Source of the DNA: Variovorax ginsengisoli
Lineage (GTDB): Bacteria > Pseudomonadota > Gammaproteobacteria > Burkholderiales > Burkholderiaceae_C
Length of the DNA: 64,000 nt
Assembly: GCF_006438845.1 (NCBI RefSeq)
Contig: NZ_RCZJ01000001.1
Span: 248,001 to 312,000, forward strand
Direction of reading: 5' to 3'
Each line of letters opens with the position of its first letter. Within the stretch, counting starts at the first letter, position 1. Below the pieces are notes generated by a model. It saw only the letters and a list, made by a program, of their open reading frames with translations, did no database searches and was not told the DNA's origin. This document shows, in pieces, positions 56,614 through 64,000 of this stretch. The position numbers and the translations under genes were made by a program.

Positions 56614-57164
56614 CGGCGGCTCATCGGCTTGGAGCTGATGAGCCGCGTTCCGGCCCAGGCGTCGTGCCAGAACTGCTGCTGCGGGTGGAAGCGGGCAAGC
56701 AGCGCCCAGACGATCACCCAACCGCACACCAGCAGGCCCGATTCACCCCCGGACAGCTTGAACGGGGCGATGGTCGCCAGCGGCGGCAGGAACCACACCC
56801 AGCTCAGCAGGTAGCGCAACAGCGCACGTGGCTGCGAGATGGCGCGGCCCTGTCGGTCGACCACGCGGATGTTCCAGGTCTTCATGGCGAGCGTCTGGCC
56901 CTTCGCCCAGAACCAGACGAAATAGACGCCGAAGACGACGAAGAGAAAGGCTTGCAGCAGCGGGCGCCGCGCGTCCATCGCGTCGCGCATCTGGCCCAAC
57001 GTGCTGAAAAGCCAGGCGGCAACAAAGACCACCGCGAACATCAGCATGCCCTCGTAGAGCCAGCACGCCATGCGCCGCCAGAGGCCGGGGGTTGCGATGG
57101 GGGAGACGGGGGCGCTGAGCCGATCGCCGGTTGCGCCAGCGACGCCAGGGGAACGCGAAGTCAT
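56610..57164 (-). CDS. RDD-family membrane protein
   Basis: A 184-residue protein with RDD features: RRMACWLYEGMLMFAVVFVA (Arg in the first helix), YFVWFWAKGQTLAMKTWNIR and WHDAWAGTRLI (Asp in the last segment). Three to four membrane segments are likely. Function is poorly known; some family members help in ion or solute homeostasis. It lies 12 bp after the DUF3106 gene and is coupled to dgkA. Confidence 0.9.
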   Translation of the reverse strand: MTSRSPGVAGATGDRLSAPVSPIATPGLWRRMACWLYEGMLMFAVVFVAAWLFSTLGQMRDAMDARRPLLQAFLFVVFGVYFVWFWAKGQTLAMKTWNIRVVDRQGRAISQPRALLRYLLSWVWFLPPLATIAPFKLSGGESGLLVCGWVIVWALLARFHPQQQFWHDAWAGTRLISSKPMSRR

Positions 57165-57176
57165 CGACAGAAGAGG

Positions 57177-57968
57177 TCAGGGCGCCGACGACGGCTGCTC
57201 GGTCATGCGCGCTGGAGGTATCGGGGCCGGCGTGATGACCAGGCTGGCGGGCGGCGCGATGACCGGCGCTGGCGCCGGAGCCTCGGAGGAAATGGAGGGT
57301 GCCGGAATCATAGGCGCCATCGCGCGCTCAGCCGGCGGCGTGAGCTGGATGCGGGCACTGTGCTGGCCCTTCACCGCGCCTGGCGGAACCGGCGCCAGCT
57401 TCTGAGCCGGGACCGGCCGGATGCTGCCGGCAGCCCCTGGCGGACGCGGTGTCGCACCCTCGGCGAGACGGCGTTTTTCTTCGGGGCTCAACGCCTGATA
57501 GGCCTCCCACTTGGCTTTGCGTTCGTCGGGGGGCAGCTGTTTGACTTCGGCGAAGTTGAATCGGGCCTGCGCCCGTTGCTGTTGGCTCAGCGCGGCCCAT
57601 TCGGTCATGCGACTGTGAAGGGTCGCCTTGTCAGCGGCGGACAGCTGCGCGTGGTTGCGCGACACGGCAAGCCACTTGCGTTTGTGCGCTTCACTCAACC
57701 CGTCCCAATGCGCTGCCAGCGGCGATAACGCCTGCTGTTGCTTGGCGCTCAGGTCGCGCCACAGCGGTTTGGCCGGTGATCTGGCGGCCGCCTTGGCGGC
57801 AGCGGCAGACGACGCGGCTGACGCAACGCTTCCCGACTCCTGAGCGCCTGCTGCTGCGACCCAGCTGCCTGCAACGAGCATCAGTGCGATGCCGGCCGAG
57901 CGAGCGCGGTTCTGCGGTCGCTGAAAAGTCGGCGGAACACAGATTCGGAGGACGGTGCGGAAATGCAT
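57177..57968 (-). CDS. DUF3106-type exported protein
   Basis: A 263-residue exported protein with signal peptide (SAGIALMLVAGSWVAAAGAQ). The core repeats a short helical theme: PLWRDLSAKQQQALSPLAAH, RMTEWAALSQQQRAQARFNF and AYQALSPEEKRRLAEG, typical of DUF3106. The C-terminal third is Pro/Ala-rich and probably disordered. It is 33 bp after the DUF3619 gene, in the operon of the sigma factor, where it might act in envelope-stress sensing as Spy/CpxP-like repeat proteins do; that is inference. Confidence 0.85.
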   Translation of the reverse strand: MHFRTVLRICVPPTFQRPQNRARSAGIALMLVAGSWVAAAGAQESGSVASAASSAAAAKAAARSPAKPLWRDLSAKQQQALSPLAAHWDGLSEAHKRKWLAVSRNHAQLSAADKATLHSRMTEWAALSQQQRAQARFNFAEVKQLPPDERKAKWEAYQALSPEEKRRLAEGATPRPPGAAGSIRPVPAQKLAPVPPGAVKGQHSARIQLTPPAERAMAPMIPAPSISSEAPAPAPVIAPPASLVITPAPIPPARMTEQPSSAP

Positions 57969-58001
57969 GCGGCGGAACGGCGATCGAGACGGGAGGCTGC
58001 G

Positions 58002-58418
58002 TCAGCGGTTGGAGGTTGCCTCGGACTTGAGGAATTGCGCGAAACCGGGGTCGGTGTAGGCGGCAGGAGGCAGGTCGTCGGTGAGCAATGCCGAATCAAC
58101 CTCTGCCAATTCGCTCGCGCGTTGGTCTTCTTGCCAAGCGCTGATGGTGATGAGTCCCGCCACGAGTGCGACCAGGGGCAGCACGGCGCCCAGGCGCGTC
58201 CACCACACGTTGCCGAGCGTTGCCGTACCACCGGACGCCACCACCACGGGCGCACGGGCCGGAAGCCTGCGCCGAGCCAGCGCCTGGGTGCGCGCGACGC
58301 GAAGCCGCTCGCCGATGTCATGCGGCAACGCATGGGTGCCGCCGGAAAGACGGGCCGCGACACGGCGGCCAAATTGAGCCTCCAAGGCTTCGCCAGAGGT
58401 GGAGAGTGAGGTGGTCAT
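58002..58418 (-). CDS. DUF3619-type membrane protein, candidate anti-sigma factor
   Basis: A 138-residue protein with a basic cytoplasmic N-terminus (HDIGERLRVARTQALARRR), one membrane segment (VWWTRLGAVLPLVALVAGL) and an acidic outer tail. Its ATG overlaps the sigma-factor stop (ATGA). Size, topology and coupling fit an anti-sigma factor, but there is no zinc-binding HxxxCxxC motif, so this role is inferred. Confidence 0.82.
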   Translation of the reverse strand: MTTSLSTSGEALEAQFGRRVAARLSGGTHALPHDIGERLRVARTQALARRRLPARAPVVVASGGTATLGNVWWTRLGAVLPLVALVAGLITISAWQEDQRASELAEVDSALLTDDLPPAAYTDPGFAQFLKSEATSNR

Positions 58419-58981
58419 AGCGATATTCCCTTGGCCTTGAGCGCTTTGCTCAAGGCGTGCACGGCGCGCGAACAATGGGTTTTGACGCTGCCTTCGGAGC
58501 AGCCCATGGCGGCGGCCGTTTCGGCCACATCCATTTCCTCCCAGTAACGCATCAGGAAAGCCTCTCGTTGACGGCCGGGCAGCGCCGCAATCTGTTCTTC
58601 GATCTCGTGGAACACCTGTGCGCGCTGCGTGGTCGTCTCGGCGCTTTCAGTCTCGCGCGAGTCGGTGGGCGAAACGAAGTTCTCGAGCAGGTCGAAGTCG
58701 CCGCTGTCGTCGGGCGTCTCGAAGTCGCTCAAGTTCGAGAAGAGCGCCCGCCTTGTCTTCTGCCGACGAAACCAGTCGAGCGTGCAGTTCGACAGGATGC
58801 GCTGGAACAGCATCGGCAACTCGTTCGGCGGCTTGTCGCCGTAGTGCTCCGCGAGTTTCATCATGCTGTCCTGCACGATGTCGAGCGCCGCTTCGTCGTC
58901 CCGCACGTGGTAGACCGAACGCTTGAACGCACGTCGCTCCACGCCTTTCAGGAAGTCGGACAGTTCTTGTTCGGTGGCCAA
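58415..58981 (-). CDS. ECF-type RNA polymerase sigma factor
   Basis: A 188-residue sigma factor. Region 2 is AALDIVQDSMMKLAEHYGDK with LSNCTLDWFRRQKTRRALFS, and region 4 LPGRQREAFLMRYWEEMDVA followed by MGCSEGSVKTHCSRAVHAL. No ATG precedes region 2; TTG 58981 (with AAGG about 11 bp upstream) is the only sensible start. It heads a minus-strand operon with DUF3619, DUF3106, RDD, dgkA and LOG genes and is divergent from ilvB. Confidence 0.92.
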   Translation of the reverse strand: MATEQELSDFLKGVERRAFKRSVYHVRDDEAALDIVQDSMMKLAEHYGDKPPNELPMLFQRILSNCTLDWFRRQKTRRALFSNLSDFETPDDSGDFDLLENFVSPTDSRETESAETTTQRAQVFHEIEEQIAALPGRQREAFLMRYWEEMDVAETAAAMGCSEGSVKTHCSRAVHALSKALKAKGISL

Positions 58982-59232
58982 GCAGTGCGAGCGCCTTGCG
59001 GCGCAGAAGTGGGGATCTTGTCTCCGCGAATGCGGGTTTTTTTGTCGCGCCGATTATCGCATCGCATCGTTCTCTTTCAGCGCCAGGCGGGGCTGGCGCG
59101 CCGCGATGTCATAATCCGCGCTGCAAGTCAAAAAGGCAAACGGGTCACTGTCCGGCGGAACACTCAACCGCCCATGGCTTTGGCCTCAAGTCCCGACGCG
59201 GTCCCACAAGGACTGGCAAGGGGCACCCAAGG

Positions 59233-59250
59233 TTTTTCGTTCCCGAAAAA
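59233..59250. other. Hairpin in the ilvB leader
   Basis: TTTTTCG and CGAAAAA pair around a TTCC loop, 15 bp before the ilvB start and directly ahead of its AAAGG ribosome site. It may affect translation of ilvB. There is no leader ORF rich in Leu, Val or Ile codons here, so it is not a clear attenuator. Confidence 0.3.
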
Positions 59251-59265
59251 ACGCAAAGGTTCATC

Positions 59266-61050
59266 ATGGAAATCTCGAAGGCGGAACTCGCTTCCGCAGC
59301 AGCCGCATCCGCCGGCCCCTCCAGTCAATCTCAAGAGCTCATGGGCGCTGAAGTGCTGATCAAGGCACTGCAGGCCGAAGGCGTCGAATACCTCTGGGGG
59401 TACCCGGGTGGCGCGGTTCTCTACATCTACGACGCGCTGTACAAGCAAGAGACCATCCAGCATGTGCTGGTACGCCACGAGCAGGCTGCCGTGCACGCAG
59501 CCGACGGTTTTGCCCGCGCCACCGGCGAAGTGGGTGTGGCATTGGTCACTTCCGGTCCGGGCCTGACCAACGCGGTGACGGGTATCGCGACGGCGTACAT
59601 GGACTCGATCCCCATGGTGATCATCAGCGGCCAAACTTCGACTGCTCAGATTGGCACCGACGCCTTCCAGGAATGCGACACCGTCGGGATTACGCGGCCG
59701 ATCGTCAAGCACAACTTCCTGGTCAAGGACGTGCGAGACATGGCCATGACGATGAAGAAGGCCTTCCACATCGCACGCACCGGCCGCCCCGGTCCGGTGG
59801 TGGTCGACATTCCGAAAGACGTGTCGTTCAAGAAAGTGACCTACGCCGGCTATCCGGACAAGGTCGACATGCGCTCGTACAACCCGGTGCGCAAGGGGCA
59901 CGGCGGGCAGATTCGCAAGGCGCTGCAGTTGCTACTCAATGCCAAGCGTCCCTACATCTACACCGGCGGCGGCGTGCTGCTGAGCAACGCCAGCAACGAA
60001 CTGCGCACGCTGGTCGACATGCTCGGCTACCCCGTCACGAACACGCTGATGGGCCTGGGCGCGTACCCGGCGAGCGACCGCAAGTTTCTCGGCATGCTGG
60101 GCATGCACGGCACCATCGAGGCCAACAGCGCGATGCAGCACTGCGATGTGCTGCTGGCCGTGGGCGCACGCTTCGACGATCGCGTCATCGGCAACGTCAA
60201 GCACTTTGCACAGAACGAACGCAAGATCATCCACATCGATATCGACCCGTCGAGCATTTCCAAGCGCGTGAAGGTCGACATCCCGATCGTCGGTGATGTG
60301 AAGGACGTGCTGACCGAACTGATCTCGATGATCCGTGAAGCGACGCAGAAGCCCGACGCTGGCGCGCTGGCCGACTGGTGGAAGACCATCGAGGCCTGGC
60401 GCAGCAAGGATTGCCTGAAATACGACCGCGGCAACACCGATGTGATCAAGCCGCAGCACGTGGTCGAGACGCTCTGGAACATGACGAAGGACGACGACGT
60501 CTACATCACGTCGGACGTGGGCCAGCACCAGATGTGGGCCGCGCAGTACTACCGTTTCGACGAGCCTCGCCGCTGGATCAACTCGGGCGGTCTTGGCACC
60601 ATGGGCGTCGGCATCCCTTACGCCATGGGCATCAAGATGGCCAAGCCGCAGTCGGAGGTTTTCACCATCACCGGCGAAGGCTCGGTGCAGATGTGCATCC
60701 AGGAACTGTCGACCTGCCTGCAATACAACACGCCGATCAAGATCTGTTCGCTGAACAACCGCTACCTCGGCATGGTGCGCCAATGGCAGGAGATCGAATA
60801 CTCCGGCCGTTACAGCCACAGCTACATGGACGCGCTGCCGAACTTCGTGAAGCTGGCCGAGGCCTATGGCCATGTCGGCATGCTGATCGAGCGGCCGCAG
60901 GACGTGGAGCCGGCGCTGCGCGAAGCACGCAAGCTCAAGGACCGCACGGTGTTCATGGACTTCCGCACTGACCCGACCGAGAACGTGTTCCCGATGGTCA
61001 AGGCCGGCGCGGGCATCACCGAGATGCTGCTGGGCGCCGACGACCTCTGA
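59266..61050 (+). CDS. ilvB: Acetolactate synthase large subunit
   Basis: A 594-residue ThDP enzyme. EYLWGYPGGAVLYIYDALYK, VRHEQAAVHAADGFARATGE (catalytic Glu) and the ThDP motif starting TGEGSVQMCIQELSTCLQYN are typical. It condenses two pyruvates to acetolactate, or pyruvate with 2-ketobutyrate, the first common step of branched-chain amino acid synthesis. The canonical GDG of the ThDP motif is GEG here. ATG 59266 has AAAGG upstream; ilvN follows by 121 bp. Confidence 0.96.
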   Translation: MEISKAELASAAAASAGPSSQSQELMGAEVLIKALQAEGVEYLWGYPGGAVLYIYDALYKQETIQHVLVRHEQAAVHAADGFARATGEVGVALVTSGPGLTNAVTGIATAYMDSIPMVIISGQTSTAQIGTDAFQECDTVGITRPIVKHNFLVKDVRDMAMTMKKAFHIARTGRPGPVVVDIPKDVSFKKVTYAGYPDKVDMRSYNPVRKGHGGQIRKALQLLLNAKRPYIYTGGGVLLSNASNELRTLVDMLGYPVTNTLMGLGAYPASDRKFLGMLGMHGTIEANSAMQHCDVLLAVGARFDDRVIGNVKHFAQNERKIIHIDIDPSSISKRVKVDIPIVGDVKDVLTELISMIREATQKPDAGALADWWKTIEAWRSKDCLKYDRGNTDVIKPQHVVETLWNMTKDDDVYITSDVGQHQMWAAQYYRFDEPRRWINSGGLGTMGVGIPYAMGIKMAKPQSEVFTITGEGSVQMCIQELSTCLQYNTPIKICSLNNRYLGMVRQWQEIEYSGRYSHSYMDALPNFVKLAEAYGHVGMLIERPQDVEPALREARKLKDRTVFMDFRTDPTENVFPMVKAGAGITEMLLGADDL

Positions 61051-61171
61051 CACACCGTTCGGGGCCCGCTGCGGCCCCGGTTTCGCCACACTTTTTCGAC
61101 GAATCTATTGCCCGCCGAGCCTGCGCATTACCGTGCGCGGGGGAGGGCGGCGAAAAGAGGAGTTCGCACAC

Positions 61172-61663
61172 ATGAAACACATCATCGCTGTATTGCTGGA
61201 GAACGAGCCTGGCGCTCTGTCTCGCGTGGTGGGCCTGTTCTCGGCCCGGGGCTACAACATCGAATCGCTGAGCGTCGCACCGACGGAGGACGCCAGTCTC
61301 TCGCGCATGACCATCGTCACCGGTGGCTCCGACGACGTGATCGAGCAGATCACCAAGCATTTGAATCGCCTGATCGAAGTGGTGAAGGTGGTCGACCTGA
61401 CCGAAGGTGCCTACACCGAGCGCGAGCTCATGATGGTGAAGGTGCGCGCAGTCGGCAAGGAGCGCGAGGAAATGATGCGCATGGCCGAGATTTTCCGCGG
61501 CCGCATCATCGACGTGACCGACAAGAGCTACACCATCGAGCTCACCGGCGATCATGCCAAGAACGACGCTTTTCTCGAAGCCATCGAGCGCAGCGCCATT
61601 CTCGAAACGGTGCGAACCGGTGCCAGCGGCATCGGGCGCGGCGAGCGCATCTTGCGCGTCTAG
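61172..61663 (+). CDS. ilvN: Acetolactate synthase small (regulatory) subunit
   Basis: A 163-residue protein with the N-terminal ACT domain (KHIIAVLLENEPGALSRVVG, LFSARGYNIESLSVAPTED) and the C-terminal ALS_ss domain. It makes IlvB sensitive to valine and raises its activity. ATG 61172 has AGAGGAG upstream. Also called ilvH. Confidence 0.96.
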   Translation: MKHIIAVLLENEPGALSRVVGLFSARGYNIESLSVAPTEDASLSRMTIVTGGSDDVIEQITKHLNRLIEVVKVVDLTEGAYTERELMMVKVRAVGKEREEMMRMAEIFRGRIIDVTDKSYTIELTGDHAKNDAFLEAIERSAILETVRTGASGIGRGERILRV

Positions 61664-62722
<1,059 letters not shown>

Positions 62723-62742
62723 TCGTTCTTCCTGCCGACGAG

Positions 62743-62766
62743 GCCACCGTTCGCGGTGGCTTTTTT
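62743..62766 (+). terminator. Rho-independent terminator after ilvC
   Basis: GCCACCG-TTCG-CGGTGGC forms a 7-bp GC stem with a stable UUCG loop, followed at once by TTTTTT. It lies 20 bp after the ilvC stop and ends the ilvBNC transcript. Confidence 0.93.
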
Positions 62767-62806
62767 CTTTTCAGCCGCGCAAGGGGCCTGAACTAAACTG
62801 CCCGAG

Positions 62807-63634
62807 ATGCACGACGACACTCTTTCCGACGAAATTCAGCAGCCGCGCAAGCGCCGCAAGGGCATCTACATCCTGCCCAACCTCTTCACGCTGGCGGCGC
62901 TGTTCGGCGGCTTCTATTCGGTCGTGATGGCGATGAACGCGCGCTTCGATCTGGCTGCGCTGGGCGTCTTTGCGGCCATGATCCTTGACAGCCTGGATGG
63001 GCGCGTGGCGCGCATGACGAACACGCAAAGTGCGTTCGGCGAGCAGATGGATTCGCTGTCGGACATGGTGTCCTTCGGCGCCGCGCCGGCGCTGATCGCC
63101 TATGAGTGGTCCCTCAAGGGCTTGGGACGCTGGGGCTGGATCGCAGCCTTCGTCTACTGCGCGTGTGCCGCATTGCGTCTGGCGCGCTTCAACGTGAACA
63201 CCGGCGTGGTCGACAAGCGCTGGTTCCAGGGCCTGCCTTCACCCGCCGCAGCGGCGCTCGTGGCCGGCTTCATCTGGCTCATGACCGAATGGGGCAAGCG
63301 CGGCGGCGAGGTGCTGTATCTCTCGTGGAACCAGATCACCTGGGTGACCTTCGCGTTCACGCTCTACGCCGGCCTGTCGATGGTGACAAACGCCCCGTTC
63401 TATAGCTTCAAGGATGTGCAGATGAAGAAGAGCGTGCCCTTCGCGGTCATCGTGCTGATCGCACTGGGCATCGCCGTGATCAACATCCATCCGCCGACCG
63501 TTCTGTTCAGCCTGTTCGTTGCCTACGGCCTGAGCGGCTACGTGGTGTACGCGTGGCGCAAGGCCAAGGGGCAGCAGGTGAGCATGATCAGTATTTCCAC
63601 CGACGAACCCGACGAGCGCGGGCTCCACAAGTAG
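62807..63634 (+). CDS. pssA: CDP-diacylglycerol-serine O-phosphatidyltransferase
   Basis: A 275-residue integral-membrane CDP-alcohol phosphotransferase. The signature DSLDGRVARMTNTQSAFGEQ followed by MDSLSD matches the DxxDGxxAR...G...D...D motif. It makes phosphatidylserine, the precursor of phosphatidylethanolamine. It begins 41 bp after the ilvC terminator, so it should have its own promoter. Placement between ilvC and leuA is common in betaproteobacteria. Confidence 0.93.
   Translation: MHDDTLSDEIQQPRKRRKGIYILPNLFTLAALFGGFYSVVMAMNARFDLAALGVFAAMILDSLDGRVARMTNTQSAFGEQMDSLSDMVSFGAAPALIAYEWSLKGLGRWGWIAAFVYCACAALRLARFNVNTGVVDKRWFQGLPSPAAAALVAGFIWLMTEWGKRGGEVLYLSWNQITWVTFAFTLYAGLSMVTNAPFYSFKDVQMKKSVPFAVIVLIALGIAVINIHPPTVLFSLFVAYGLSGYVVYAWRKAKGQQVSMISISTDEPDERGLHK

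Positions 63635-64000
<366 letters not shown>

Noticed and set aside
59172..59265. Possible leader peptide before ilvB starting at 59172
   Set aside because: The reading frame has no run of Leu, Val or Ile codons and does not end before ilvB, so it does not look like an attenuator leader.

Overview
The window looks like chromosomal DNA from a betaproteobacterium of the order Burkholderiales, most likely family Comamonadaceae (Variovorax-like). The evidence is uniformly high GC, five solitary Bug-type (TctC-family) solute receptors, and a housekeeping block (ECF sigma factor, DUF3619, DUF3106, RDD protein, dgkA beside ilvB-ilvN-ilvC-pssA-leuA) of a kind seen in that family. This placement is inferred from gene content only. 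I found no rRNA, tRNA, CRISPR array, insertion sequence or phage gene. No stretch longer than about 300 bases lacks a gene.

Region 1 (1-23.6 kb) is organised around C2-sulfonates. On the minus strand are a Bug receptor, an acylating aldehyde dehydrogenase (SauS-like), an acyl-CoA ligase (SauT-like) and a TauE/SafE anion exporter. The ligase and dehydrogenase would convert sulfoacetate through sulfoacetyl-CoA to sulfoacetaldehyde. About 9 kb away, xsc and pta would split sulfoacetaldehyde into sulfite and acetyl phosphate and pass the acetyl group to CoA. Just beyond them, a three-subunit molybdoenzyme that fits SoeABC would oxidise the sulfite in the cytoplasm and feed electrons to quinone. 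A GMC flavin dehydrogenase cut by the left edge could bring isethionate into the same pathway. Three IclR regulators are interleaved, and nearly identical palindromes lie before the first IclR gene and before xsc. Between the halves are a LacI-regulated Bug receptor with a D-aminoacylase-type hydrolase, and a CobS/CobT-like AAA+/VWA pair.

Region 2 (23.6-35.8 kb) is accessory metabolism: a LysR-Bug-hydrolase unit, an eroded NTF2-like gene, a GntR-controlled nitrate/sulfonate-type ABC transporter joined to a sphingosine-phosphate-lyase-like PLP enzyme, an aldehyde dehydrogenase, three small genes of unknown function and another Bug receptor.

Region 3 (35.8-40.4 kb) is a compact four-gene lipid-type cluster: a fatty acid hydroxylase-like protein, an acyl desaturase, a fusion of a ketoacyl synthase III with a heme-oxygenase-like diiron domain, and an unknown protein. 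It is the best candidate in the window for an undescribed pathway.

Region 4 (40.4-55.1 kb) holds a peroxiredoxin, a PLD-family lipoprotein, divergent membrane and soluble pyrophosphatases, a Bug receptor overlapping an M20 peptidase, an MBOAT/SGNH acylation pair, a secreted hydrolase, a FemAB-like protein and a DMT exporter. Region 5 (55.2-64 kb) is core metabolism: P-II, a LOG protein, dgkA, RDD, DUF3106, DUF3619 and a sigma factor, then ilvB-ilvN-ilvC, pssA and leuA. A short leucine-rich leader ORF followed by an intrinsic terminator precedes leuA.
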